Assembly (NCBI GenBank): GCA_013042375.1
Contig: JABDQH010000028.1
Span: 1-64,000, forward strand
Source of the DNA: Woeseiaceae bacterium
Lineage (GTDB): Bacteria; Pseudomonadota; Gammaproteobacteria; Steroidobacterales; Woeseiaceae
Direction of reading: 5' to 3'
Length of the DNA stretch: 64,000 nt
Under the pieces are notes generated by a model. The model saw only the letters and a program-made list of their open reading frames with translations. It was not told where the DNA came from and did no database searches. Positions 19,971-31,025 of the stretch are shown here, piece by piece. Each line of letters starts with the position of its first letter. Positions within the stretch are counted from its first letter, which is position 1. The position numbers and the translations under genes are program-made.

Positions 19971-21460
19971 GAATGCACCTGCAGTGACGGCGCGTCGCCA
20001 AGGAGTTGCGGCAAGGACTGCGCATATGCGCCGATATCCCCGGCCCCCATCGTCAGCACGAGGTCACCATCACGCAGGACGCCGCCGAGCACGTCCGCCA
20101 GGTCATCGAGCCGTTCGACGAAGACCGGATCGATGGCGCCGCGGGTTCGCACCGCGCGCGCCAACGTCCGGCCGTCTGCGCCAGAAATCAGTTCTTCGCC
20201 GGCCGCGTACACGTCGAGCAGCACCAGCGCATCGGCATCCGACAAGACGTTGGCGAAGTCGTCCATGAGATCACGTGTGCGCGTGTAGCGATGCGGCTGG
20301 AATACCAGCACGATGCGGCGATCGGGGTACGCGGCCTTGGCTGCCGAGAGCGTCGCGGCGACTTCGGTCGGATGATGCCCGTAGTCGTCGACGATGCGGA
20401 CAGTGCCGGCTTTAATTCGTACTTCGCCGAGACTCTGGAAGCGCCGGTCGATGCCTTCGAAATTCTCTAGCGCGGCGATGACAGCCTTGTCAGCGATCTG
20501 CAGCTCGTCCGCGACGGCGATTGCCGCAAGCGCATTGCGCACATTATGCAGACCCGGCAACCGCAAAGTTACGTGCATAACTGGGGACACACTTCGTGTG
20601 TCCCCGTGCGTACGTTCCACTCCCGTGGAAGGATTCTCCGGGGACACCTGAAAGGTGTCCCCACTGCGCACCACGTCGAACTTGGTGAAGTCTTCGTGGT
20701 ATTCGATCTTGACAGCACGGACGTCGGCATCCTCGTTGGTGCCATAGGTCGTCACCGAGCGACCGATGTCGTCGAGGATGTCGTTCACGCCGGGATCGTC
20801 CGTGCACACGACCGTGAGGCCATAGAACGGCAGGTTGTGCAGGAACTCGATGAAGCCCGACTTGAGCCTCTCGATATCCCCGTCATAGGTCTCCATGTGA
20901 TCGGCGTCGATGTTCGTGACGACGGCGAGCATTGGTTTCAGGTGCACGAAGGACGCATCGCTCTCATCGGCCTCGGCGACGAGGTAATCGCCCTGCCCCA
21001 GCCGCGCATTGGCGTCCGCACTCTTGAGCCGGCCACCGATGACGAACGTCGGATCCAGGCCACCCTCGGCCAGCACGCTGGCGACGAGGCTCGTTGTCGT
21101 GGTCTTGCCGTGGGTGCCGGCGACCGCGATCGAGTAGCGAAAGCGCATGAGCTCGGCCAGCATTTCCGCCCGGCTGACAACCGGCATGCGGCGCTCGCGC
21201 GCGGCCGCGACCTCGGGATTGGTGTCGTCGACCGCGCTGGATACGACGACCGCGTCGGCACCCTCGATGTGGCCGGCCGCATGCCCGATGAACACGGTTG
21301 CACCCTGGCCCTCGAGACGCCGCGTCTGTTTGTTGGCACCGAGATCCGATCCCTGGACGGCATAGCCGAGATTGAGCATAACCTCGGCGATACCCGACAT
21401 ACCCGAGCCGCCGATGCCGACGAAGTGCATGGTCTGGATGCGGCGCATACGCTTGATCAT
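19967..21460 (-). CDS. murC: UDP-N-acetylmuramate--L-alanine ligase, carrying an in-frame repeat-derived insertion
   Basis: [55 protein letters not shown]. The listed ORF (to 21886) is 5' over-extended; MIKRMRR start at 21460. Confidence 0.97.
   Translation of the reverse strand: MIKRMRRIQTMHFVGIGGSGMSGIAEVMLNLGYAVQGSDLGANKQTRRLEGQGATVFIGHAAGHIEGADAVVVSSAVDDTNPEVAAARERRMPVVSRAEMLAELMRFRYSIAVAGTHGKTTTTSLVASVLAEGGLDPTFVIGGRLKSADANARLGQGDYLVAEADESDASFVHLKPMLAVVTNIDADHMETYDGDIERLKSGFIEFLHNLPFYGLTVVCTDDPGVNDILDDIGRSVTTYGTNEDADVRAVKIEYHEDFTKFDVVRSGDTFQVSPENPSTGVERTHGDTRSVSPVMHVTLRLPGLHNVRNALAAIAVADELQIADKAVIAALENFEGIDRRFQSLGEVRIKAGTVRIVDDYGHHPTEVAATLSAAKAAYPDRRIVLVFQPHRYTRTRDLMDDFANVLSDADALVLLDVYAAGEELISGADGRTLARAVRTRGAIDPVFVERLDDLADVLGGVLRDGDLVLTMGAGDIGAYAQSLPQLLGDAPSLQVHS
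20583..20662. repeat. REP-like double-hairpin element inside murC
   Basis: ggggacacac-ttc-gtgtgtcccc (20583-20605), ttccac-tccc-gtggaa (20615-20630), ggggacacct-gaa-aggtgtcccc (20640-20662): three perfect stem-loops in 80 bp. Confidence 0.92.
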
Positions 21461-22545
21461 GCGACGCCTCCTGCCTGCGCCAGGCAGATTCCGGCAATGC
21501 GGTCCAACGCATCGGGCTGTGACATGGCACGCGCACGCGCGGCCTTTTGCTGCAACTCGGCGCGCGACTGCAGCCATTCGCGCAGCAGATCGGCGAGATA
21601 CGTCGGCGTGATTTCTCTCTCGGGCACGATCATCGCAGCCCCGGCATCTGCCATTGGCCGCGCGTTGGCGGTCTGGTGATCGTCGACGGCCGCCGGGTAC
21701 GGCACGAACAGGGCCGGCAACCCGACGGCGCAAAGCTCGGCGACAGTCAGGGCGCCCGCGCGGCAGATCACGAGGTCTGCCCACGCGTAGGCCTCGGCCA
21801 TGTCCTCGATGAAGGGCACGAGCTCGACCTCGACGTCGTTGCTGGCATAGGCCTCGCGCGCCGTGTCGAGCGTGCGTTCTCCGCACTGGTGGCGCACGAT
21901 CGGCCGCACATCCTTGTCGAGTTTTGCCAGGGCCGCAGGCACGCTGCGATTCAACGCCAGTGCGCCCTGGCTGCCGCCAAGAACGAGGACGCGCAGCGGC
22001 CCCTTGCGTTCGGTGTAGCGCTCGTGCGGCGGTGGCACGGCGGCAATGTCCTCGCGCACCGGGTTGCCGACGGTTTGCGCGCGAACGCGGGAATTAAAAC
22101 TGCCCGGGAAGGCTTGCAGCACAACCCGGGCAAGACGCGCCAGAAGACGGTTGGTCAGGCCCGCGGCAGCGTTCTGCTCGTGAATGACGAGCGGGCGGCG
22201 CGTCAGCCAGGCGGCGACACCGCCCGGACCGCTGACGAATCCGCCCATGCCGAGAACGGCCGCGGGACGGCGACGAATAATGACGGCAAGCGACTGCAGC
22301 AGCGCCCACCCGACCTGGAACGGCGCCACGACCGCGGCCAGCAGGCCCTTGCGGCGCAGGCCCTTGACGCTGATCCACTCGATATCGATTTCGGCGGCCG
22401 GCACGATGCGGGCCTCGAGGCCGCGCTGAGTCCCCAGCCAGACGACGTCACGCGACGCAGCCTGCAGCGCGCGCGCCACGGCGAGCGCCGGGTAGACGTG
22501 CCCGCCGGTGCCGCCGGCCATGATCATTATGGGTCGCACGCTCAT
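21457..22545 (-). CDS. murG: Lipid II synthase (GlcNAc transferase) MurG
   Basis: [39 protein letters not shown]. Start at [12 protein letters not shown]. Confidence 0.97.
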   Translation of the reverse strand: MSVRPIMIMAGGTGGHVYPALAVARALQAASRDVVWLGTQRGLEARIVPAAEIDIEWISVKGLRRKGLLAAVVAPFQVGWALLQSLAVIIRRRPAAVLGMGGFVSGPGGVAAWLTRRPLVIHEQNAAAGLTNRLLARLARVVLQAFPGSFNSRVRAQTVGNPVREDIAAVPPPHERYTERKGPLRVLVLGGSQGALALNRSVPAALAKLDKDVRPIVRHQCGERTLDTAREAYASNDVEVELVPFIEDMAEAYAWADLVICRAGALTVAELCAVGLPALFVPYPAAVDDHQTANARPMADAGAAMIVPEREITPTYLADLLREWLQSRAELQQKAARARAMSQPDALDRIAGICLAQAGGVA

Positions 22546-23729
22546 GACTTTCTGCGACCCCGCTTGCGATTGACGGGCCTGGCGTCGACGGTCAGCTCGT
22601 GGTGAATGCGCAGCAGCAGGCCGATGCTGATCATAGTGACGATGAGGCTGCTGCGGCCGTAGCTGATCAGCGGCAGCGTGAGCCCCTTGGTCGGCAGCAG
22701 GCCCATGTTTACGCCAACGTTGATGAACGCCTGCAGTCCCAGCCACGTACCGAGGCCGATGGCCAGGTAGGCTTCGAAATGGCGCTCGGCGTCGTGGGCC
22801 CGGATGCCGAGCCTGAGAATGCGCCACAGGAAGGCCAGGAACAGTGTGATCAGAAGCAGCGAACCGAGCAGGCCGAATTCCTCGGCGAACACGGCGAACA
22901 CGAAGTCGGTGTGCGCCTCGGGCAGGTAAAAGAGCTTCTGCACGCTGTTGCCGAGACCGACGCCAAACCACTCGCCCCGGCCGATCGCGATCAGCGACTG
23001 TATGAGCTGAAAACCCGAATCGAATGGGTCGGACCACGGGTCCATGAATCCCGTCAGGCGCTTCAGACGATACGGCGACATCACGGCGAGCGCCGTCATC
23101 GCGGCGACGGCGGCGAAAAAGAAGACGATGAAGTCGCGAATACGCGCACCCGCGACAAACAGCATGACGAGGGCCGTGGCGAGCAGCACGATGGCACCGC
23201 CGAAATCCGGTTCCGCGAGCAGCAGCAAGCCTGCCAGCGTCAGTACCAGCATCGGCCGCAGGAAGCCCACGAACGCCTCGCGCACGGTCTTGCTGCGCCG
23301 CACGAGATAACCGGCCAGGTACATGATGATGCAGAGTCGCGCGGGCTCGGACACCTGCAGATTCATGATGCCGACACGCAGCCAGCGGCGCGCGCCGTTG
23401 ACTTCGTGGCCGAAGCCGGGAATGAGCACTACGACTAGCAGCGCGAGCCCGAGCAACAGCAACAGCGGCCCGAGACTGCGCCACACCTGCAAGGGAACGA
23501 ACAGGCAGAAACCCGCAGCAGCGGTGCCTATGGCCGCGGCGACGAGCTGTCGCTGCAGGTAGAAGAACGGGTTGCCCGTGGCATTGTCGGACACCGAGAT
23601 GGACGCCGAGGCGAGGATCACGAGCCCGCCGAGCAACAGCGCCAGCGCGATCGTGAGCAGCACGTAGTCGAGCTTGAGCTCGGTCTTGAGGCGTGCCGGA
23701 AACGGCATGGTGGCGGCTCGCGAGGTCAT
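22542..23729 (-). CDS. ftsW: Lipid II polymerase FtsW
   Basis: SEDS family TM protein; [54 protein letters not shown]. Confidence 0.97.
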   Translation of the reverse strand: [395 protein letters not shown]

Positions 23730-25063
23730 GTCTGCAGGCCCTCGACAGCGGCCACGAATGCGTCGCCCCGCGCCATGTAGTTGTCGTACTGGTCGAAGCT
23801 CGCGCAGGCAGGTGCGAGCAATACCGTATCGTCCGATTCGGCGCAGCCGGCTGCCAGGTGCACCGCGGATTCCATGTTCTCGGCAAAATGCACGGGCATG
23901 ACCGTGTCGAGGGCCCGAGCGATCTTGTCTGCGTCCTGGCCGATCAGCACGGCTCCGCGCAGCTTGCCCTCGACGGCCGTGGCCAGGCCGCTAAAATCAC
24001 CGCCCTTGCCTTCTCCGCCGGCAATCAGCACGAGCATGCCGTCGACCGAGTCAATCGACGCGACGGCCGCGGCGACGTTGGTCGCCTTGGAATCGTTGAT
24101 GTAATCGACGGCGCCGATGCGCGCGACGAACTGCATGCGGTGCGGCAAACCCGGGAATTCGACGAGCACCTGCAGCATTGCTGCGCGCTCGAGACCGATC
24201 AGGTCGCCGGCAGCCAGCGCCGCGAGCGCGTTGAGCTGGTTGTGCACCCCGTACAGCGCCAGGTCGCGAATCGCGAGCAACAGCGCCTCGCCGCAGGCCA
24301 GGTACTTCCGGCCCTGCTCTTCGCGAATGCCGTAGTGGTCTTCTTCAGGTTCGTCGAGCCCGAAACTGACGACGCGCCCGCAATGGCTGGTCCGCCGCGC
24401 CGCCTCTTCGTCGGTCCGGTTGATGACGGCCGCGTCGGCGTCATCGAAGATGCGGTACTTGGCCGCCCGATACTCGGCCTCGTCCCGGTGCCAGTCGAGG
24501 TGATCGGGTGTTACGTTCAGCAGCACCGCGACTTCGGCAGGCAGCGTGTGGGTGCGCTGCAGCTGGAAACTCGACAGCTCGAGTACATAGATGTCGGTCT
24601 CGTCATGCTCGAGCAGGTCGAGCGCAGGCTCGCCGAGATTGCCGCCGGCCAGCGCCGCGCGTCCGTCCGCGCAGCACATCTGCCACAACAGTGTCGTCAC
24701 CGTGCTCTTGCCGTTCGAGCCCGTGACGGCCAGGAACGGCTTGTCTGCCGCACGCGCAAATAACTCGATGTCGGAGACCACTTCGATGTCCTCGCCGCGC
24801 GCCTTCTCGAGCAGCGGGTGACAATCGGGCACGCCGGGCGAGACGATCAGGCGCTCGGTCCCGTCCGGAATGTCGTCGTCGGCATGGCGCACTTCGGCGC
24901 CCGGGTAGATCGCTTCGAGGTCTTCGCATCCGGGCGGTTTCTCGCGGCTGTCATAGAAGATCGCGCGCTCGTCGTGGCGTTTGAGGTAGCGCGCGATGGA
25001 AAGACCCGTGGCGCCGAGTCCGACGACGAGGTTCGTGGCGGCGGTGTTCTGCGTGGCACTCAT
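23726..25063 (-). CDS. murD: UDP-N-acetylmuramoylalanine--D-glutamate ligase
   Basis: [50 protein letters not shown]. Confidence 0.97.
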
Positions 25064-26142
25064 CGGATCTTCAGACTCGCAAGGCCGATCAGCACGAGAA
25101 TGACCGTGATGATCCAGAAACGGACGATGACCTTGGGCTCGGCCCACCCCTTGAGCTCGAAGTGGTGGTGGATCGGCGCCATGCGGAAGACGCGCTTGCC
25201 GGTCAGCTTGAACGATGCGACCTGGATCATGACCGACAGCGTTTCGACGACGAAGATGCCGCCCATGATTGCGAGGATGATCTCCTGCCGTACGATCACG
25301 GCGACTGCACCGAGCGCTGCGCCGAGGGACAGTGCGCCGATGTCGCCCATGAAGACCTGTGCCGGGTATGTGTTGAACCACAGGAATCCGAGGCCGGCGC
25401 CCGCAAGCGCCGTGCAGAACACGAGGATCTCCCCGGTGCCTGCGACATAGGGGATACCGAGGTAACCCGAGAAGTTCACGTTGCCGGTGACGTACGCGAA
25501 GATTCCGAGTGCGCCGCCGACGAGGACGGTCGGCATGATCGCGAGACCGTCGAGGCCGTCAGTAAGGTTGACTGCGTTACTGAAGCCGACAATAAAAAAG
25601 TACGTTACGACGACCTGGAACATGCCTAGGGGGATTGCCAGGTCCTTGAAATACGGGATCAACAACGAGGTCTGCACCTCGTCCGTCGCCGTAACGTACA
25701 GGGCGATGGCGGCAATAAGGGCCGCACTGGACTGCCAGAAGAGCTTTTGCTTTGCAGATATCCCGGCGGGATCCTGCAGGATCAGTTTGCGGTAATCGTC
25801 GACATAGCCGATCACGCCGAACGACAGTGTCACGAACAGCACGACCCAGACGTACTTGTTCTCGAGATCGGCCCACAGCAGCGTCGAGATCGCGATAGCC
25901 GCGAGGATCAGCGTGCCACCCATCGTCGGCGTGCCGGCCTTCAGCAGGTGTGTCTCCGGTCCTTCCTCGCGTACCGGCTGGCCGAGCTGGTTGACCTTGA
26001 GGCGGCGAATCAGGCGCGGACCGATGATGAACGAAATGACCAGCGCGGTCAGCGCGCCCATGATGGCGCGCATAGTCAGGTAGTTGAATACGTTGAAGCC
26101 GGATTCGAACTGCGTCAGGTATTGTGCGAGATCGAGTAGCAC
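25060..26142 (-). CDS. mraY: Phospho-N-acetylmuramoyl-pentapeptide-transferase
   Basis: [57 protein letters not shown]. Confidence 0.98.
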   Translation of the reverse strand: MLLDLAQYLTQFESGFNVFNYLTMRAIMGALTALVISFIIGPRLIRRLKVNQLGQPVREEGPETHLLKAGTPTMGGTLILAAIAISTLLWADLENKYVWVVLFVTLSFGVIGYVDDYRKLILQDPAGISAKQKLFWQSSAALIAAIALYVTATDEVQTSLLIPYFKDLAIPLGMFQVVVTYFFIVGFSNAVNLTDGLDGLAIMPTVLVGGALGIFAYVTGNVNFSGYLGIPYVAGTGEILVFCTALAGAGLGFLWFNTYPAQVFMGDIGALSLGAALGAVAVIVRQEIILAIMGGIFVVETLSVMIQVASFKLTGKRVFRMAPIHHHFELKGWAEPKVIVRFWIITVILVLIGLASLKIR

Positions 26143-26144
26143 GG

Positions 26145-27506
26145 TCAGGCCTCCAGTCTCACATCACCGTGCTCGCGCAAGGCGTCGACGACCCGCTCCA
26201 TGTGCATCGAGCGGGACCCCTTGACCAGCACGTTGACGTCGGGCGCCAGGCCGTCGCAGAGTTCGTCGACGAGCGTATCGAGCGATGCGAACCACCGCGC
26301 ATTCTCGCCGAAACCTTCCGCGGCATTGCTCGCGAGGGCGCCGTAGGCGAACAAGCGGTCGACGCCGCTTGCCCGCACGGCTTCTCCAACCTCGCGATGC
26401 AGTTTCTCCGCATCGTCTCCGAGTTCTTTCATGTCACCGAGTACGAACCGGCTCTCGCCCGGCAATGCCGCGAGGAATTCCGCGGCCGCGACGACTGACA
26501 GCGGGTTGGCGTTGTAGCTGTCGTCGAACAGCGTGGCGCCACAGATGCCCTGTACCGCCTGCAAGCGGCCCCCGATCGGGCTGACGGCTTCTAGCCCCCT
26601 GCCTATAGCATCGAGCGGCACATCGAGCGCATGCGAGACGGCCGCGGCCGCGCAGGCGTTACGCACGTTGTGCACACCGGCCAGCGGCAGCGCGATGGCG
26701 AGGCTCCGACCGCCGACGTGCAGGGTGAAACGCGTACCGGCTGCACCGGGCTCGATGTCCTCGGCGCGCACATCCGCTTCGTCGGCAAAGCCAAAACTCA
26801 GATGCCGTACGTCGCCAACCAGCGACGCCCAGTAGCCGTAAAAGCGGTCGTCGGCATTGAGCACTGCGGCCGCAGGCCGTTTGCCATTCTGCAGGATCTC
26901 GCCTTTGGCCTTCGCGACGCCCTCGAGCGAGCCGAATCCCTCGAGATGCGCGGCGCCCGCATTCGTGATTACAACCACGTCCGGGCTGGCAAGCCCGACG
27001 AGGTAGGCGATCTCACCGGCATGGTTCGCACCCATTTCCAGTACGGCGTAGCGGTGCGATGCGTCGATGCGCGCGAGCATCAGCGGCATGCCGATGTCGT
27101 TGTTGAGATTGCCGTGTGTCGCCAGCGTCGGCGCGCATTGCGACAGGCACGATGCGATCATCTCCTTGAGCGTCGTTTTGCCGTTACTGCCCGTCACGCC
27201 AATAACGGTCACGTCCTGTTCGTTGCGCCAGGCCGCGCCGAAGCGCCCCAGTGCGAGCCTCGTGTCATCGACCTCGATCTGGGCGATGCTGTCATTCGTC
27301 TTCTTCGAAACGACGGCGCCAGCGGCGCCTTTTTCGGACGCTGCACCGACATAGTCGCGGCCATCAAAGTTGGGTCCCTGCAACGCGAAGAACAGCTCGT
27401 TAGCAGTGATCGAGCGCGTATCGGTGCTGATGCCGTCGAAGTCGCGGTCATCGCCGCGCAACCGGCCCTGCATGTATTTCGCGGCGCTCGCGAGGGTCGC
27501 AATCAT
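26145..27506 (-). CDS. murF: UDP-N-acetylmuramoyl-tripeptide--D-alanyl-D-alanine ligase
   Basis: [46 protein letters not shown]. Confidence 0.97.
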   Translation of the reverse strand: MIATLASAAKYMQGRLRGDDRDFDGISTDTRSITANELFFALQGPNFDGRDYVGAASEKGAAGAVVSKKTNDSIAQIEVDDTRLALGRFGAAWRNEQDVTVIGVTGSNGKTTLKEMIASCLSQCAPTLATHGNLNNDIGMPLMLARIDASHRYAVLEMGANHAGEIAYLVGLASPDVVVITNAGAAHLEGFGSLEGVAKAKGEILQNGKRPAAAVLNADDRFYGYWASLVGDVRHLSFGFADEADVRAEDIEPGAAGTRFTLHVGGRSLAIALPLAGVHNVRNACAAAAVSHALDVPLDAIGRGLEAVSPIGGRLQAVQGICGATLFDDSYNANPLSVVAAAEFLAALPGESRFVLGDMKELGDDAEKLHREVGEAVRASGVDRLFAYGALASNAAEGFGENARWFASLDTLVDELCDGLAPDVNVLVKGSRSMHMERVVDALREHGDVRLEA

Positions 27507-29005
27507 GAAGCACTCCCCCGCGCCGACAGCGCCCGTTGCGCGACCGCGTAATCCGACAATGGAACGCGTCCGGTGCTCGTTTCCTGGTAGGCCTCGTGCC
27601 CTTTACCGGCAACGAGAACGACGTCGTCGCTGGCCGCCTGCCCGACCGCCCAGGCGATGGCGGCGGCGCGATCCTCGATCAGGATGGCCGCTTCCGGGCG
27701 AGCCAACCCCGCCAGGACGTCCGCGATGATCGTTGCCGGATCTTCACTGCGCGGGTTGTCGCTCGTGATGACGACGCAGTCGCTGCCGCGTTCCGCCGCT
27801 TCGCCCATCTGCGGTCGTTTGCCCGCGTCGCGATCGCCGCCGCAGCCGAACACGCACCACAATGTGCCGGCGCAGTGCCCGCGCAGCGCCTGCAGGACGT
27901 TCTCCAGCGCATCTGGCGTATGCGCGTAGTCGACATAAACAGCGGGGCCGTCCATGGCCACGCGCTGCATCCTCCCGGGTGGCGCACTCACCAGCGAGAC
28001 GACCTCGCAGGCCTTGTCGAGCGCGACTCCCTTGTTCAGTAACAGCGCGAGCACGATCGCTGCGTTAGCGACGTTGAAATCACCGGGCATCGTGGTCGCG
28101 AAAGCACCGCTGCCCCAGGCGCTGTCGAAGGTAACGTCCGAACCCCGCGTGCCGGGATCGACAGAGCGCACGAATACGTACGGGCGGCCGTCGGCGATCC
28201 TGTCGACACGGGTGGATACCGTGACGACGTCCGGGCCGCACAGTGCCGCCAGCCGCATCCCGTAGTCGGTGTCGACATTGACGATGCGTTGGCGCGGCCC
28301 GTAATCGAGGAACAACTGCGTCTTGCTGGCGAAGTACTCGTCCATGTCCTGGTGGTAGTCGAGATGGTCGCGCGACAGGTTCGTGAATAACGCCGTGTCG
28401 AAACGCACGCCGTCGACGCGCCGCTGCGACAGCGCATGCGAGGAGACCTCGACCGCCGCGAACTCGGCGCCGTCGTCCACAAACTCGGCCAGCCGGCCGT
28501 GCAGCTCGATCGCGGGCGGTGTCGTCATGCCCGTCGCATCGTGAACTTTGCCCAGGCCTTGCCCCAGCGTGCCGAGGTAGGCGCATGCCCTGCCGAGGAT
28601 GTCGAAGGCCTGCGCGACCATCCATGCCACGGTCGTCTTGCCGTTGGTGCCGGTGACGCCGATGACGCCGAGCCGTTCGGACGGATGGCGGTAATAGCGA
28701 TCGGCAATCTCGCCAAGCTTCGCCGCAAGCCCGTCGACCGCGATTGCCGGGACCCCGATGGTTGGCGGCTCGCTAACCGTCGACGCATCCCAGACGACCG
28801 CGCAGATGCCGGCCGCGCATGCCTGCTCGACATAGTCGAGTCCGTGCGAGCTGTGGCCCTGGACCGCGAAGAAGACGTACCCCTCGCCAAGCTGCCGGGT
28901 ATCGCTCGCGATGCCATGCACGGCAATCGCCGGCGCATCGGCGTAGCCCCGTAACAGGTCGGCCAGCGTCGGCAATGGGTTCACGTGTGCGGCCGGCATA
29001 TTCAT
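27503..29005 (-). CDS. murE: UDP-N-acetylmuramoylalanyl-D-glutamate--2,6-diaminopimelate ligase
   Basis: GVTGTNGKTTVAWMVAQAF; DYAHTPDALENVLQAL; TSDNPRSEDPATII (DNPR motif for meso-DAP). Confidence 0.97.
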   Translation of the reverse strand: MNMPAAHVNPLPTLADLLRGYADAPAIAVHGIASDTRQLGEGYVFFAVQGHSSHGLDYVEQACAAGICAVVWDASTVSEPPTIGVPAIAVDGLAAKLGEIADRYYRHPSERLGVIGVTGTNGKTTVAWMVAQAFDILGRACAYLGTLGQGLGKVHDATGMTTPPAIELHGRLAEFVDDGAEFAAVEVSSHALSQRRVDGVRFDTALFTNLSRDHLDYHQDMDEYFASKTQLFLDYGPRQRIVNVDTDYGMRLAALCGPDVVTVSTRVDRIADGRPYVFVRSVDPGTRGSDVTFDSAWGSGAFATTMPGDFNVANAAIVLALLLNKGVALDKACEVVSLVSAPPGRMQRVAMDGPAVYVDYAHTPDALENVLQALRGHCAGTLWCVFGCGGDRDAGKRPQMGEAAERGSDCVVITSDNPRSEDPATIIADVLAGLARPEAAILIEDRAAAIAWAVGQAASDDVVLVAGKGHEAYQETSTGRVPLSDYAVAQRALSARGSAS

Positions 29006-30744
29006 TGTGTCTCCGGCCGGGTCACCATTGCCTGCATGGCGCTACCCGGATCGCGCACGGGCAACGCATCGGGCGGCACGGCGAGCAGACGCAGCGACTC
29101 GGCCATGACGTCGGCGAAGACGGGCGCCGCAACGTCGCTGCCGTAGTACAGCTCGCCGCCCGGCTCGTCGATGACGACGATAGTCGCGAGGTGCGGGTCG
29201 CTCGCGGGCGCGAGGCCCGCAAAGATGGAAATGTACTTGTCCTGCGAGTAGCCGCCCGTGCCGAATTTCCAGGTCGTGCCGGTCTTGCCGGCAACGCGGT
29301 AGCCGTCGATTGCAGCCTTGGTGCCAGTGCCGCCCGGTTGCACCACCTCTTCGAGCATGTTGCGTATGGTTTCGGCCGTCCCGGTCGACACGATCTGTGC
29401 GCCTTCAGGCGGTGCGTCCAGCGCCACGAGCGAGACCGGGCGCAGCATGCCGCCGTTACCGAGCGCCGCGTAGGCCTGCGCAAGTTGCAGCGGCGTGACT
29501 GAAACGCCGTAGCCGTAGGCCAGCGTCGCCTGGCTGATCGGCCGCCAGTTGCTGAAGTGCGAGAGCATGCCCGCCGACTCGCCCGGGAACCCGCTGCTCG
29601 TCAACGCACCGAGCCCGAATTCCGCCATGGTCTCCCAGAGCTGGTCCGGCTGCAGCGTCATCGCCAGCTTGGTGATACCGACGTTGGAGGAACGCGCCAG
29701 GATCGTCGTCAGGCTGACACGGCCAAGGTTGTCCGCATCCTCGATCTTCTTGGGGCCGACCACGACGAATCCGGGCGCCGTGTCCACGATACTAGACGGT
29801 CCGTACTGGCCGCTCTCGATGGCGGCCGCGGCCACCAGCGGCTTGATGCTCGAGCCGGGCTCGAAGATGTCGGTGATCGCACGATTGCGGTAGCGCTCGG
29901 CGGCGAGCTGCGAGCGGTCGTTCGGGTTATAGGTCGGCTGGTTCACGATGGCCAGCACTTCGCCCGTCTGCACGTCGAGCACGACGATTGATCCCGAGCG
30001 CGCATTGTGCGTCTTGATGGCGCTCTTCAGGGTGCGGTAGGCGAGGTATTGCAGACGCAGGTCGATGCTGGTCCTGAGGTCCTTGCCGTGATGCGGCGGC
30101 CGAATACTGGCGACGTTTTCGATCGGGCGACCGAGCCGATCCTTGAGTACGCGCTTGGCGCCCGATTCACCGGCCAGCCAGTGGTTGAAGGCGAGTTCGA
30201 GGCCTTCCTGGCCCTGGTCGTCAATATCGGTGAAGCCGACCAGGTGCCCGGTCACTTCAGAGGCCGGGTAGTAGCGGCGGTACTCGCGCAAAACATCGAT
30301 GCCGGGCAACTCCAGCGCCAGGACCTCGGCAGCCTGTTCCGGTCTGAGGTGGCGTTTCAGGTACAGGAATTCCTTGTCCATGCTGCGAGTGATGCGCCGC
30401 ATGAGTATCTGCGAATCGACCCCGAGCGCTGTCGCCAGCTTCGGGATGCTGTCCACGGCCGGGGCGAACTGTTTCGGGTTGACCCAGATCGAGTCGACGG
30501 GCGTGCTGATGGCGAGCGGTTCGCCGTGGCGGTCCGTGATCGTGCCGCGGTGGGCCGAGATCTTCTCGGTGCGCAGGTGGCGCGTATCGGCCTGCTCGTT
30601 GAGAAACTCGGTCTTGAGTACCTGCAGGTGTACTGCACGCCCCATGAGCGATGCCGCCACGAGACCGAAAAACGCCGTCACGAGCATCACCCTGCCCGTG
30701 AAACGCCGGGCAGCCTTGTGCTTTGTCTCGGCGCCTCGTCTCAT
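29002..30744 (-). CDS. ftsI: Peptidoglycan D,D-transpeptidase FtsI (PBP3)
   Basis: EPGSSIKPLVAAAAIE (SxxK), SSN motif ARSSNVGI, KTGT (AGKTGTTWK). Confidence 0.97.
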   Translation of the reverse strand: MRRGAETKHKAARRFTGRVMLVTAFFGLVAASLMGRAVHLQVLKTEFLNEQADTRHLRTEKISAHRGTITDRHGEPLAISTPVDSIWVNPKQFAPAVDSIPKLATALGVDSQILMRRITRSMDKEFLYLKRHLRPEQAAEVLALELPGIDVLREYRRYYPASEVTGHLVGFTDIDDQGQEGLELAFNHWLAGESGAKRVLKDRLGRPIENVASIRPPHHGKDLRTSIDLRLQYLAYRTLKSAIKTHNARSGSIVVLDVQTGEVLAIVNQPTYNPNDRSQLAAERYRNRAITDIFEPGSSIKPLVAAAAIESGQYGPSSIVDTAPGFVVVGPKKIEDADNLGRVSLTTILARSSNVGITKLAMTLQPDQLWETMAEFGLGALTSSGFPGESAGMLSHFSNWRPISQATLAYGYGVSVTPLQLAQAYAALGNGGMLRPVSLVALDAPPEGAQIVSTGTAETIRNMLEEVVQPGGTGTKAAIDGYRVAGKTGTTWKFGTGGYSQDKYISIFAGLAPASDPHLATIVVIDEPGGELYYGSDVAAPVFADVMAESLRLLAVPPDALPVRDPGSAMQAMVTRPETQ

Positions 30745-31025
30745 GGCCGCTCGATCACGAAAACTTCTGTGGCGGCCGGGCGCACGAGCGCGAGGTCGTC
30801 CCTCGCAACCTGCTCAATCCGCGCATGCTGGGCCCATGTGCTCTGCTCGATCTGCAGCTGGCCCCATTCGATGTTCAACTCGTCGCGCTCGAGCGTCAGT
30901 CGCTCGAGCTCGACGAACAACTTGCGCGATTCGTGCTTCGTATAGATGAGCGCCATCGCACTCAGAACGCACACCAGCGCGAACACGAATACGAGCAGGA
31001 ACGGCTGACGTCGCGACTGCATCAC
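30741..31025 (-). CDS. ftsL: Cell division protein FtsL
   Basis: Short single-TM coiled-coil protein between rsmH and ftsI. Confidence 0.88.
   Translation of the reverse strand: MMQSRRQPFLLVFVFALVCVLSAMALIYTKHESRKLFVELERLTLERDELNIEWGQLQIEQSTWAQHARIEQVARDDLALVRPAATEVFVIERP

Noticed and set aside
19967-21460. murC as a pseudogene disrupted by the repeat
   Set aside because: The frame is maintained codon by codon through the element and all catalytic motifs are intact; the gene is essential and single-copy in the cluster.
21457-23886. 809-aa ORF spanning murG and ftsW as a fusion protein
   Set aside because: The N-terminal half is an out-of-frame read of ftsW; murG starts at [12 protein letters not shown] (22545) and ftsW is encoded in another frame.
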